64,000 bases of DNA from Myxococcales bacterium (GCA_021806645.1 JAJZQX010000001.1:248001-312000); one strand, 5' to 3'; numbered from the stretch's first letter, positions 55,043 through 63,670 are shown. The notes: generated by a model from the letters alone, not told the origin. Made by a program: numbers and translations.

Positions 55043-56909
55043 CGATCTTCCGTCTCAGGACCACCACGGTGATGTCATCCGCCTGCACGGCGGCGTGCGC
55101 TTCCACTTCCTGGAACACCCGCGCCAGGATCTCGGCCGCCGGGGCGGGGCGCTCGGCCCGGAGCAGCTCGACCAGCCGGTCCTCCCCGTAGAGGGTCCCC
55201 CCGGAGTCCTGCGCCTCCACCACGCCGTCGGTGATGAAGCAGACGGCGTCGCCGGGCCCGAGCTGGAACTCGTAGGAGACGATCCGGGAGGAGAGGTCGG
55301 CGGTGAGCCCCACCCACGGGCCGACCGGCTCGATCACGTCGACGGTGGCGCCTCGGCGGGCGACGAAGATGGGCTGGTGGGCCCCGGCGGCGACGAAGCG
55401 GCCGCCACCCATGTGACGGGCGGCCATGAGGGTGAGGTAGTCGTCGCGCCCCATCCGGTTCCGGACGTTCTCGTGCACCACCCGGTTGACGGCCGACACC
55501 ACGTCGCGCGGATCGCGGTTGGGGTCGTCGGCGATGGTCCCGTAGGCCGCCGCCTGCGCCATCATCATCACCAGCCCGGAGTTGATGCCATGGCCGGAGA
55601 CGTCGCCCACCAGCACCCAGAAGGTCTCCGGGAAGGAGAGGATGTCGTAGAGGTCGCCGCCGACGTCCTCGGCCGGCTTCATCCGCGCGGCCACCTCGAA
55701 GCCGGGAACCGCCGGATTGCCGGGCAGGATGGCGGTCTGGATCCGGTGGGCGATCTGCACTTCCTTGCGGAGCGCCTCGGTCCGTTGCAGCTCGGCGTGG
55801 GAGCGGGCCACCTCGGCCACCATGGTGTTGAAGGAGCCGACCAGCGCCCCCAGCTCGTCCGAGTAGCGGCCCGGGATGCGGGTGGAGAGGTCGCCGGCGG
55901 CGACGCGGGCCATCGACCCGGTCACCTCGGAGAGCGGCCGGGCCGCCGCCCGCAGCGCCCAGACGCTGACCAGGCCGGCGCCGGCCAGCACGGCGAGGAA
56001 GAGGACGGCGAGCAGGATGCGGAGCGAGCCCAGCGGACCGAAGGCCGAGGCCTCCGGCTCGAGCATCATGGCCGCCCAGCGGGGCGAGCTGGGGTCCAGG
56101 TCGGTCCGCACCGAGAGGAGTGGGACCGATCCGGCGACGGCCGTCCGCACCATGGCGCCCGGGGCGGCCGGGGTCTCCACCACCGACATGATCGGGCCGG
56201 CCTCCAGCGCCGGCGGGACCAGCACCACGGTGCGGGTGGCGTCGTAGACCACCGGCACCAGATCGCCGTCGGCGCCGCGGACCTCGTCGAGGAGCCGGCG
56301 CATGGCGTTGGTGGAGATGGCCGCCACCACCGAGCCGACGATGTCGCTGGCGAAGTCGAGCACCGGCGAGGCCACCAGGATGACCGGCTCCTCGCCGCCC
56401 TCGGCGTCCACCTGCGAGAGCGTCATCAGGTCGGCCGTGGCGGGACCGCCGGACAGGGCCTGATCGACCACCCGCAGGTTGAGCGGCCGGCCATGCTGCG
56501 TGGCGAGGGCCACGCCGCGCCGCTCGCCCGGCGGCCCGGCCCGCACGCCCGCCAGCAGCGTCCCCTCCGGTCCGGTCAGGGCCGCGGCGGCGATCGAGCC
56601 GCCCTGGTCCTGGATGAGCCGTCGCAGGTAGTCCTCGGCGAACTTCGGGTCGCCCGAGTCGAGGGTGAGCTGCATCGCCCCCGCCTCGGACCAGGCGCGC
56701 ACGGTGAGGGCGCGCTCCCGCTGGTAGCGCAGCACCGCCTCGTGGACCTCGCGCGAGCGGGCCTGCAGGTGGTCCTTCACCGCGGCCTCGACCACGCCGC
56801 GGGCCACCCGATCGAAGCCAAAGGCCGCCAGCGCCAGCGCGCCGGCGACCAGGGCCAGCGTGGCCGCCAGCAGCCGCAGCCGGAGCGAGTTGGAGATCCG
56901 CTCGAACAT
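55032..56909 (-). CDS. Membrane sensor with SpoIIE-type PP2C phosphatase (RsbU-like)
   Basis: 625 residues. First membrane helix at about 10-32, a large periplasmic sensor domain (about 40-295, dCache-like), a second helix near 300 (ILLAVLFLAVLAGAGLVSVWA), a HAMP linker with ARPLSEVTGSMARVAAGDLS, and a PP2C phosphatase with EDVGGDLYD, GDVSGHG, ITDGVVEA and ADDITVVV metal-binding acids. It would dephosphorylate the STAS protein in response to a periplasmic signal. The ATG overlaps the small cytochrome stop (TGATG), tying sensing to haem proteins. Confidence 0.88.
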   Translation of the reverse strand: MFERISNSLRLRLLAATLALVAGALALAAFGFDRVARGVVEAAVKDHLQARSREVHEAVLRYQRERALTVRAWSEAGAMQLTLDSGDPKFAEDYLRRLIQDQGGSIAAAALTGPEGTLLAGVRAGPPGERRGVALATQHGRPLNLRVVDQALSGGPATADLMTLSQVDAEGGEEPVILVASPVLDFASDIVGSVVAAISTNAMRRLLDEVRGADGDLVPVVYDATRTVVLVPPALEAGPIMSVVETPAAPGAMVRTAVAGSVPLLSVRTDLDPSSPRWAAMMLEPEASAFGPLGSLRILLAVLFLAVLAGAGLVSVWALRAAARPLSEVTGSMARVAAGDLSTRIPGRYSDELGALVGSFNTMVAEVARSHAELQRTEALRKEVQIAHRIQTAILPGNPAVPGFEVAARMKPAEDVGGDLYDILSFPETFWVLVGDVSGHGINSGLVMMMAQAAAYGTIADDPNRDPRDVVSAVNRVVHENVRNRMGRDDYLTLMAARHMGGGRFVAAGAHQPIFVARRGATVDVIEPVGPWVGLTADLSSRIVSYEFQLGPGDAVCFITDGVVEAQDSGGTLYGEDRLVELLRAERPAPAAEILARVFQEVEAHAAVQADDITVVVLRRKIDDD

Positions 56910-57244
56910 CACCTGAGGCCCTGCTTGGTCGAGTAGTACTTGAGGAACTGGTAGATGTCGGCCGCCTGCTCCTCGTTGATGCCGGAGTTGGGGCGCCTGA
57001 TCATCTTCTTCATGTAACGCTTCCACTCGGCCGCGTCGAACCGGGAGTTGATGGGTCGCGCCACCGGGTGGCACTTGGCGCACTTGCCGAGGAAGACCGG
57101 GTAGCGCTGCTGCATGGCCGGAGGCCAGGACGAGACGTCGATCCGGTCCGGGCCGTCGTCGCGAGGATCCCACTGCGCCTTGGCCGGGGCCTTGGCCCCG
57201 GTGGCCAGGGCCGCGGCCACCACCACCGCCAGCATGAAGTTCAT
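56909..57244 (-). CDS. Small monoheme cytochrome c
   Basis: 111 residues. Short signal peptide (MNFMLAVVVAAALATGAKA) and one haem motif, CAKCH, followed by PVARPINSRFDAAEWKRYMKKM and a C-terminal helix DIYQFLKYYS. The motif and length resemble periplasmic class I-type cytochromes. Overlaps the porin stop by one base and the phosphatase start by one base (TGATG both), which shows tight coupling. Possible electron donor or sensor partner. Confidence 0.85.
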   Translation of the reverse strand: MNFMLAVVVAAALATGAKAPAKAQWDPRDDGPDRIDVSSWPPAMQQRYPVFLGKCAKCHPVARPINSRFDAAEWKRYMKKMIRRPNSGINEEQAADIYQFLKYYSTKQGLR

Positions 57245-58392
57245 CAGAACGCCCCCCCGAAACCGACGTGTCCCGACTGGAACACCGCGAAGCTGGTCGG
57301 CTTCCAGTACTCGTACGACAGCTTCATGTAGGTCCCCGACACCGGCGTGATGACGGTGCCGGCGGTGAACCGCTCGATGGCGGCGTCCGGGGTCATGTTG
57401 GCCACCGAGCCGGGCAGCGGGACGCCGAGCCGTTCCAGCTTGTCGTAACGGTAGACCATGGTGACGTAGCGGCCGAGCGGATGCTCCATTTCCCCGTAGA
57501 ACCCCCGCTTGTCGAAGAAGCCGTCCACCAGCGTCCACTGGTAGCCCGTGGCGTCGGCATCGAGGGCCGTCCTGCGGATGGCGTACTCGCCCCGCAGCGT
57601 CACCTTCCAGAGCTGGAGGGACAGGTCGGCCCCGGCGATGTCGTACTGCAGCCTGGCGGCCCTGTCGTAGCGGCCGCCGGTGTAGCTCCCCCCGAGGCTG
57701 ACGTCGCCGAGGACGTCGCCGGGGTCGCTCGAGTAGGTGAGCGTGACCCGCCCGCCGTAGGACGGCACACTGTTGTTGTCGGTGTACGGCGGGGCGCGGA
57801 GCGCCATCCACTCCACGTCGTTGCTCCCCTTGAAGCCGGAGACGGCGTAGCCGGCATACCAGAACTGCACCCGGCTCCCCAGCCAGGTCTGGCCGTAGAG
57901 CATCAGGCCGGTGTCGACGTAGGGGAGCATGATCACCCCCGAGTTGAAGGAGGTCCGTCCGGCGTACGCCATGCGCCCCATGTCGTAGACGAGTGGCGCC
58001 GAGGTGGTCTTGTGGCCGGACTGGTCGATCCGGTTGGCGTACTCGCCGAACGGGACGTCGAGCCGGCCGACCTGGGCGTTGAACCAGGGCTTGGGCTGCC
58101 AGTCGAGCATCACGTGGTCCATCTCGACGCCGTGGCAGCTGATGCAGGCCTTGGCGGAGAAGGAGAGGGTGTCGTGCACGTCGACGCCGAAGCGCATCGA
58201 GGCGTCGACGGTGATCCCTTGCGGCGCCTTCACCTGGTCGGCGCCCGGCTGCTGGGTGGGTACGACCCAGCTGTCCACGTAGGCCGAGCCGGAGAACTGC
58301 AGGCTGGGCGCCGCCACCGCACGCGCCGCCGCCAGCGCGCCCGCGGCCACGGCGATCGCCGTGGCCAGCCGCATGGCGCTTCGGTCAGTCAT
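57244..58392 (-). CDS. Outer-membrane beta-barrel with one haem c motif
   Basis: 382 residues. A signal peptide (about 1-28) leads to a beta-barrel with alternating strands and a final Phe (GHVGFGGAF), the outer-membrane targeting end. A single CISCH (Cys83, Cys86, His87) sits in the N-terminal strands, just before GVEMDHVMLDW. A haem motif inside a porin is rare. It may form a pore for the haem lipoprotein and the small cytochrome. The ATG at 58392 (GGAGCG before it) overlaps the lipoprotein stop by eight bases; an alternative start is 58374. Confidence 0.82.
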   Translation of the reverse strand: MTDRSAMRLATAIAVAAGALAAARAVAAPSLQFSGSAYVDSWVVPTQQPGADQVKAPQGITVDASMRFGVDVHDTLSFSAKACISCHGVEMDHVMLDWQPKPWFNAQVGRLDVPFGEYANRIDQSGHKTTSAPLVYDMGRMAYAGRTSFNSGVIMLPYVDTGLMLYGQTWLGSRVQFWYAGYAVSGFKGSNDVEWMALRAPPYTDNNSVPSYGGRVTLTYSSDPGDVLGDVSLGGSYTGGRYDRAARLQYDIAGADLSLQLWKVTLRGEYAIRRTALDADATGYQWTLVDGFFDKRGFYGEMEHPLGRYVTMVYRYDKLERLGVPLPGSVANMTPDAAIERFTAGTVITPVSGTYMKLSYEYWKPTSFAVFQSGHVGFGGAF

Positions 58393-60121
58393 TCGGCGCT
58401 CCGCTGCCGATCCAGGTCTCGATGGACAGGATCTCCTCCTCGGTGAGGGGCTCCCCCGCCGCCGGCGGCGGCATCCGATCCCCGTATCCTCCCACGGATG
58501 TCTGCGTTCCGCGGAGCTTGTTGACGAGGTAGCTATTCTCCGGATGCCCGGGCTCGACCAGGTGGCGCGGGGCCTGGACCGATGGGACCGAGACCAGTTG
58601 CGACCAACCGGCGCCGGGATCGAGCGAGACCGGCACGCCGCTGGAAGGCGGCGGGCCGCCCGAATGGCAAGCCGTCGTGGCACAGCGCGGCACGAAGATG
58701 CTCGAGCTGACGGTCGAGTAGGCGCCGCTCCCGCCGAGGCCGCCGATGCCGCCGCCTCTGCGGGACCGGAACTGGGCGTCATCGGGGTCGTTGGTCATCC
58801 GCCGCCGTGCCAGCTCCAGCGTCCAGGTCCCGTTGGTCCAGCGGGCACCGGCCCGGACGTCGTCGCGGTGGGGGCTGGGGCGGTGGAGCACGAAGCCGGG
58901 GAGGGCGAACGGGCCAGCGCCGGTGGGCGAGGTGAGCGGCACCGGCAGGGTGCCGACGGGCGGCGGAGGCGGATAGGCAAGGTACCTCGGGTCCCAGCCC
59001 GGCTCCGGATCGACCAGCTGGCGGAAGAGGTAAGGCGGGTTGAGCGCGTAGTCGCCGACGCCGGTGCCGGTCGCCATGGCGAAGGGCAGGCCCGGCAGGC
59101 CGCCGGTGAGGTTGGCCACCGAGGTGCCGCGGCTGCATGGGTAGACGAACTGGCCGACCCCATCCTTCGCGGTGCAGGCGCGTGAGCAGGTGAGGCCGTC
59201 TGCGGCGTGGCAGCGGTCGCCGGCCGGGCCGGTGGTGTCGATGTGGAGGTCGTCGGCCAGGCCGTAGGGGGCGGTCGAGGCGGCGCGCCAGGCCCAGGCG
59301 TCGAGCCGCTCGCCAGTGGCGCTGGTGCGGCAGGAGAAGCTGGCGAGGTAGCCCGGCGGTGGCCACGGCGTGGGGGCCGGCGTGGGCGGGATGACGAGCG
59401 TCGGCGCCGAGGCGACGTGGCAGGCGGTGGCGCAGCCCCTGGTCGCATGGCTCGGCACGCTGTCGCCGATGGCGAAGGAGAGGTAGGCGGCGTCCTCGGT
59501 CCGGCCCCGGTCCGAGTGCCAGGCCACGCCGTCCCAGCTCCACGGCTGGTGGACGTCGTGCTTGACCGGCGCGTTCCACTGGAGCAGCAGGTAGAGTTCC
59601 CGGTCGTCGAAGGCGGCCCGGACCTTGACGGTGGCCACCCCGTGGTCGAAGGGGGGCAGCGGCGCCGAGCAGCCGGCCGAGCCCTCCGCGGCGGTGGCCG
59701 GCGGCGCGTCGGGCGCGCAGGGGGTCGGGCAGTAGGGGGTGCCGGTGGTCGGGTCGATCACCTGGCTGTGGTGTGTCCTCCACCGGCAGTACCAGCCCGA
59801 CGGCGTCAAGCCGACGGCCTGTCCAGCCGGTGCCAGCGCCACCTCGGTGGCCGGCCAGCCGGCCCACTCGCCGGCGTCGCCGTCGAGGGTAGGCGGCGTG
59901 GCGAACCGGTGGGCCAGCGCCTCGCCCGGCCCGGCGCTCGAGCCGATGAACTTGAGCTTGACGGGGCCGGAGCTCTGCGGCACCAGCCCGCCCGCGGCGA
60001 TCACGCCGATCGACACCACCGTGTCCACGGGCGCGGAGCCCGAGACCGGCCCTTGCACGCAGCCGCTGGCGGCGAGCGCGAGTGCGACGGAGATGAGCGG
60101 GGGAACCGAACGGAACGTCAT
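58385..60121 (-). CDS. Lipoprotein with EB_dh-type haem domain and two unusual haem motifs
   Basis: 578 residues. The lipoprotein box is LAASGC. Residues 70-240 resemble an ethylbenzene-dehydrogenase-type haem b domain or related beta fold (PPTLDGDAGEWAGWPATEV and RAAFDDRELYLLLQWNAP). Haem c-like motifs are CATACH (CX3CH) and CATTACH (CX4CH); no CXXCH is present. The last 100 residues (MPPPAAGEPLTEEEILSIETWIGSG) look like a cytochrome c-type end, as in cytochromes of the planctomycete kind. First gene of the six-gene operon. Likely a surface electron carrier. Confidence 0.8.
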   Translation of the reverse strand: MTFRSVPPLISVALALAASGCVQGPVSGSAPVDTVVSIGVIAAGGLVPQSSGPVKLKFIGSSAGPGEALAHRFATPPTLDGDAGEWAGWPATEVALAPAGQAVGLTPSGWYCRWRTHHSQVIDPTTGTPYCPTPCAPDAPPATAAEGSAGCSAPLPPFDHGVATVKVRAAFDDRELYLLLQWNAPVKHDVHQPWSWDGVAWHSDRGRTEDAAYLSFAIGDSVPSHATRGCATACHVASAPTLVIPPTPAPTPWPPPGYLASFSCRTSATGERLDAWAWRAASTAPYGLADDLHIDTTGPAGDRCHAADGLTCSRACTAKDGVGQFVYPCSRGTSVANLTGGLPGLPFAMATGTGVGDYALNPPYLFRQLVDPEPGWDPRYLAYPPPPPVGTLPVPLTSPTGAGPFALPGFVLHRPSPHRDDVRAGARWTNGTWTLELARRRMTNDPDDAQFRSRRGGGIGGLGGSGAYSTVSSSIFVPRCATTACHSGGPPPSSGVPVSLDPGAGWSQLVSVPSVQAPRHLVEPGHPENSYLVNKLRGTQTSVGGYGDRMPPPAAGEPLTEEEILSIETWIGSGAPND

Positions 60122-60190
60122 GTCGTGCGAACGCCCGGGCGGGCGCTCCTTCCCCCAGGAGCCGGTCCAGGACGCTGTCGGTTTTGGCGC

Positions 60191-60221
60191 ATGGTACCGG
60201 GCGCCGCCGTGTAGGTGTCAA
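60191..60221 (-). promoter_or_regulatory. Possible sigma70-type promoter for the six-gene operon
   Basis: On the minus strand TTGACA (60221-60216) and TACCAT (60196-60191) are separated by 19 bases, slightly long, about 70 bases before the lipoprotein start. The -35 overlaps the GIY-YIG stop codon. A plausible but unproven start for the operon. Confidence 0.4.
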
Positions 60222-60520
60222 TGCGCCTCGGTGGTCCGGCAGCCGGGTCCTGCGACCTCCCGACCCTTGACCAGCTCGAGCTTCTCGGTCCGGCTCAGCC
60301 GCTTCAAGGCCGCCTCCCGCTTGAGCGCCCCGCTCCGTCCCCGGGCCGGCGCGCTCCAGGCCAGCTCCACCGGCAGGCGGGAGCGGGTGTAGCGCGCGCC
60401 GAGCCCGCTGGCGTGGGCCGCCAGCCGCCGCTCCAGGTCGTTGGTGGCGCCGGTGTAGAGCGTGCCGTCGGCGCAGCGCAGGATGTAGACGCGCCAGCCA
60501 CGCGGCCGCCGCGCCACCAC
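60218..60520 (-). CDS. GIY-YIG endonuclease-domain protein
   Basis: 100 residues. The domain begins WRVYILRCADGTLYTGATNDLERRL, giving the YIL...YTG form of GIY-YIG, with Arg in LERRL and Glu in KREAALK. This is the UPF0213/YhbQ-like stand-alone type, of unsettled role in DNA processing. The start is a GTG at 60520 or 60517; the longer frame is not homologous. It lies four bases after the small basic gene. Confidence 0.85.
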   Translation of the reverse strand: MVARRPRGWRVYILRCADGTLYTGATNDLERRLAAHASGLGARYTRSRLPVELAWSAPARGRSGALKREAALKRLSRTEKLELVKGREVAGPGCRTTEAH

Positions 60521-60524
60521 GGGT

Positions 60525-60713
60525 CTACCGGCCGCGCTGGGCGCTGCGGGCGGTGCGCTTGGCGACGAACGGGTTGCTCGGTTTGCCGCCGCGGGGCAGG
60601 GGCTCGACCGCGGTCTTGTTCTCCAGGTGGATGGCGTGCTCGGCACCCTGCTGGACCGGCTCGGTGCGGTGAACCGGCTTGCCATCCTTCTTCCGCTTCT
60701 TGCTGACGGGCAT
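60525..60713 (-). CDS. Small basic protein
   Basis: 62 residues, positively charged, with MPVSKKRKKDGKPVHRTEP and KPSNPFVAKRTARSAQRGR. A strong GAGGAGG ribosome site is found seven bases before the ATG at 60713. No family known to me, but the codon pattern and ribosome site support a real gene. Probably co-transcribed with the GIY-YIG gene. Confidence 0.65.
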   Translation of the reverse strand: MPVSKKRKKDGKPVHRTEPVQQGAEHAIHLENKTAVEPLPRGGKPSNPFVAKRTARSAQRGR

Positions 60714-60791
60714 CTGGCCTCCTCGTGGCTCGGGGCGATTCTAACCTGGAATGCGTGACCCGCCGACACCGATCCGGCCCTTGGAACAAAC

Positions 60792-60819
60792 GAAAGCCCC
60801 GGGGTTGGCCGGGGCTTTC
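60792..60819 (-). terminator. Terminator after tRNA-Arg
   Basis: Inverted repeat of 11 bp (GAAAGCCCCGG and complement, six-base loop), 13 bases beyond the tRNA 3' end, followed on the minus strand by GTTTGTT. It separates the tRNA from the small basic gene. Confidence 0.75.
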
Positions 60820-60832
60820 CGCTGGCTGGAAA

Positions 60833-60909
<77 letters not shown>

Positions 60910-61061
60910 GTGCGGGGTGGGTACTTAGGGCATCCATGCCAGAAAGGCAAGACGGGTCACGGGTCTGAAGATCGTGGGCCGGTGAAGTCCATATGTGCTT
61001 AGAAAAAGTGGAAGGGGAGTATTGAGCCCTTCAGGGGCGGTCTGCTACAAAGCGCCGCACC

Positions 61062-61739
61062 GTGTTCGAACTCCACTCCACTGAAGACGTCCTCCGTCTC
61101 TCGGCGCTCTCCTCGGCCGTCATCGCCATCGCCATCCTGGTTTACTACCTCGCGGTCCGTCCGCCGCTCGGCCGGGCCACCAAGGTGGTGCTCCTGTTCG
61201 GACTGGGCGTGATGCCGCTCGCCGTGTCGCTCGCCGGCAACATCTCCGGCTTCGAGTACACGCTGAGGCGCGACTTCTGCGGCTCGTGCCACGTCATGCG
61301 CCCTTACGTCGAAGACGCGTCCGACCCGGCCTCGAAGTCGCTGGCCTCGATCCACAGCCGGAACGCCGCCTTCGGCCCGGAGTCCTGCTACACCTGCCAC
61401 GCCGACTACCAGATCTTCGGCGCCATGACGACCAAGGCCAACGGCCTGAAGCACCTCTATTACTACATCACCGAGTACGCCAACACCGGTCCGTACGGCG
61501 AGGGTGGCAAGCCCATCCACATGTACAAGGAGTTCCAGAACGGCATGTGCGTGCGCTGCCACTCCACCGAGGCGCCGCGCTGGGCGGCCGTCGAGGACCA
61601 CGCCGGCATGATCGAGGACATCCGCAAGGGCGACGCCAAGTGCATCGACTGCCACACCGGCGAGAAGATCCACCCGCGCGCCTTCGCGCACGGCGGCAAC
61701 GGCAAGGCCCCGGCTCCCGCTGGCGAGCAGAAGGAGTAG
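61062..61739 (+). CDS. Membrane-anchored tetraheme cytochrome c (NapC/NirT-like)
   Basis: 225 residues. Two hydrophobic segments lie before the haems (ALSSAVIAIAILVYYLAV and VVLLFGLGVMPLAVSLAG), then four haem motifs: CGSCH (Cys73), CYTCH, CVRCH and CIDCH. The spacing and the short anchor fit the NapC/NirT group, which passes electrons from quinol to periplasmic reductases. No reductase is adjacent. The start is a GTG at 61062. A small membrane protein gene follows after three bases. Confidence 0.85.
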   Translation: MFELHSTEDVLRLSALSSAVIAIAILVYYLAVRPPLGRATKVVLLFGLGVMPLAVSLAGNISGFEYTLRRDFCGSCHVMRPYVEDASDPASKSLASIHSRNAAFGPESCYTCHADYQIFGAMTTKANGLKHLYYYITEYANTGPYGEGGKPIHMYKEFQNGMCVRCHSTEAPRWAAVEDHAGMIEDIRKGDAKCIDCHTGEKIHPRAFAHGGNGKAPAPAGEQKE

Positions 61740-61742
61740 GCG

Positions 61743-62006
61743 ATGTTCAACGTCACCAAGATCACCATCCGCCGCTTGGTCCTCATCTCCACCATCGCCA
61801 CCCTGGGATCGCTCTTCCTGATGGTCGCCTCGATCCTCTTCCCCGGGCCGCTCCTGCTGGTGGTGGCCATGAGCATGGGGCAAGTGCTCGGGGTGTCCTC
61901 GCTGGTGCTCTACCTGCTGGCCATCGCCCTCGACCTGCAGGGGTACGGCGAACACGACGAGCTGGGCCAGGCCGGTTCGGCCGGCTCAGGCACCGGCGGC
62001 GAGTAG
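61743..62006 (+). CDS. Small membrane protein after the tetraheme cytochrome
   Basis: 87 residues with two membrane helices (VLISTIATLGSLFLMVASILF and VLGVSSLVLYLLAIALDL) and a Gly-rich end. No family recognised. The close spacing to the cytochrome gene (three bases) suggests that the products form one membrane complex, for example as an anchor or stabiliser. Confidence 0.65.
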   Translation: MFNVTKITIRRLVLISTIATLGSLFLMVASILFPGPLLLVVAMSMGQVLGVSSLVLYLLAIALDLQGYGEHDELGQAGSAGSGTGGE

Positions 62007-62107
62007 CCACATCCCGACCAGCGGCTTGCCGCTCCTCGGTTGGACTGCTACGACTGTGTCGGTCCCGCTCTCGGGACTGCTGACCAACGGCGGACGGGTG
62101 GGTATCC

Positions 62108-62755
62108 ATGACGGTCCGGGCGATCGCGGTCGAGGACGACGAGGCGGTCTCGCGACTGATCGCCCAGGTCCTCACCTCCCACGGCATCGAGGTGCTGGGA
62201 ACGGCGGCGACAGGCGAGGAGGGCGTGGCGCTGGCCCGGCAGACCAGGCCGGACGTGGCGCTGGTAGATCTCGGCCTCCCACGGATGAGCGGCGAGGACG
62301 TCATCGCCACCATCCGGCGCGACCAGCCGAATACCGCCTGCATCGCGCTCACCGCGGTGGACATCCCGGCCCGCGTGCTGGCTGCCATGCGGGCCGGGGC
62401 CGCCGGCTACATCCTGAAGCCGTTCCACGCCGCCGATCTGGTCCGCGCGGTCGAGGATGTCCTCAGCGGCGACGCGGCCCCGATCAGCCCGCGCGCCGCC
62501 AAGGTGCTGCTGGCCGAGCTGCGCGGTGACGCCCCCGACCAGAAGCCGTCCTCCGGCCCGGCGCTCTCCAAGCGCGAGCTGGAGGTGCTGGCGCTCCTGG
62601 TCCACGGCCACACCTACGCCGACGTGGCTCAGGCGCTCGGCCTGGCCGAGGGTACGGTCCAGACCTACGTGAAGCGGATCTACGAGAAGATGGACGTCTC
62701 CACCAAGGCCGAGGCGGCGCTGCTCGCCGTGGCCCGGGGGCTGGTGAAGCCCTAG
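62108..62755 (+). CDS. NarL/LuxR-type response regulator
   Basis: 215 residues. Receiver domain with Asp10-11, phospho-site Asp54 (VALVDLGLP) and Lys104 (YILKPFH), then a LuxR-type helix-turn-helix at about 150-205 (LSKRELEVLALLVHG and GLAEGTVQTYVKRIYEK). It would bind DNA after phosphorylation. No histidine kinase is adjacent. Its place after the tetraheme cytochrome suggests control of respiratory genes, but this is only positional. Confidence 0.9.
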   Translation: MTVRAIAVEDDEAVSRLIAQVLTSHGIEVLGTAATGEEGVALARQTRPDVALVDLGLPRMSGEDVIATIRRDQPNTACIALTAVDIPARVLAAMRAGAAGYILKPFHAADLVRAVEDVLSGDAAPISPRAAKVLLAELRGDAPDQKPSSGPALSKRELEVLALLVHGHTYADVAQALGLAEGTVQTYVKRIYEKMDVSTKAEAALLAVARGLVKP

Positions 62756-62822
62756 AAGTCCCGCGGATCCCGGCACTTCGGGCTCATGACGCACGAGGTC
62801 ACGCCCCGCGGGAGCGTGCGCC

Positions 62823-62850
62823 TTGACTTGCGGGGTTCGGTCCCTATAAT
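62823..62850 (+). promoter_or_regulatory. Near-consensus sigma70 promoter for yceD-rpmF-plsX
   Basis: TTGACT (62823-62828) and TATAAT (62845-62850), 16 bases apart: a -35 with five of six and a perfect -10. The expected start of transcription is near 62857, so the leader before the ATG at 62884 is about 27 bases. It is the clearest promoter in the window. Confidence 0.85.
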
Positions 62851-62883
62851 GAGCGCCCTTTGAGTACCGGAATAATTGCGCAA

Positions 62884-63450
62884 ATGCGCGTCAACATTGA
62901 TGAAATCAAGGAAGCCGGCATCGACCGGCGCTGGGACTTGCCCCGCGAGGCGCTCGACGCCATCGTGCTGGGCGACCGCTCCGGCTGGCGGGCGAGCGGG
63001 GGCGCTCACGTCGAGGCCCGGATCGAGAAGCTCGACCGGCGCGTCTTCGTGAAGGCCAGGGTCACGGCCGAGCTGGCCGGCGAGTGCAGCCGGTGCCTCG
63101 CCCCCATCGCCTCCCGGCTTCCCTTCGCGTTCGCGTTGACGCTGGTTCCGGCCGACGAATACGACGAGCAGGAGAGCGTGGCGGCGGAGGACAAGGCCCA
63201 CCACCCGGTGGCCGGCAGCTTCGACCCGCAGCATGCGGAGGAAGAGGCCTACCAGGGAAAGGTGGTCGATCTCGACCCCTTCCTCCGCGAACAGGTGCTG
63301 CTGTCGCTGCCCGAGTACCCGGTCTGCCGGGAGGGCTGCAAGGGGCTCTGCTCCGTCTGCGGCAAGAACTTGAATGACGGCGAGTGCGGCTGCGACCGCA
63401 AGGTGCCCGACCCGCGCTGGGCCGGCCTCGCCAAGGTGAAGCTGACGTAG
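62884..63450 (+). CDS. yceD: YceD/DUF177 protein
   Basis: 188 residues. MRVNIDEIKEAGIDRRWDLPRE and the later ELAGECSRCLAPI, VVDLDPFLREQVLLSLPEYP and CREGCKGLCSVCGKNL fit DUF177. The gene is nearly always followed by rpmF, as here (34 bases). The family is linked to rRNA or ribosome maturation. The ATG at 62884 is preferred to a TTG at 62860 on family grounds and TSS distance. Confidence 0.9.
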   Translation: MRVNIDEIKEAGIDRRWDLPREALDAIVLGDRSGWRASGGAHVEARIEKLDRRVFVKARVTAELAGECSRCLAPIASRLPFAFALTLVPADEYDEQESVAAEDKAHHPVAGSFDPQHAEEEAYQGKVVDLDPFLREQVLLSLPEYPVCREGCKGLCSVCGKNLNDGECGCDRKVPDPRWAGLAKVKLT

Positions 63451-63484
63451 TCCATTTCGCGGTACCAGCCGAAGGAGTATCACC

Positions 63485-63664
63485 GTGGGCGTTCCCAAGA
63501 AGCGTACCAGCAGCATGCGTCGCGACCGCCGCCGGGCGGCCAACTTCAAGTTGAAGGGCGTCAACGTCACCAAGTGCCCGAAGTGCCAGGAGCCGGTGCT
63601 GTCCCACCGCGTCTGTCCGTCCTGCGGGACGTACAAGGGCGCGCAGGTCACCGACGCGCCCTGA
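63485..63664 (+). CDS. rpmF: 50S ribosomal protein L32
   Basis: 59 residues, usual for L32. The protein starts with a GTG (GVPKKRTSSMRRDRRRAAN) after AAGGAG and has a zinc-binding pair CPKC and CPSC. It is a component of the large ribosomal subunit. The yceD-rpmF-plsX order is widely conserved. Confidence 0.95.
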   Translation: MGVPKKRTSSMRRDRRRAANFKLKGVNVTKCPKCQEPVLSHRVCPSCGTYKGAQVTDAP

Positions 63665-63670
63665 GACTTG

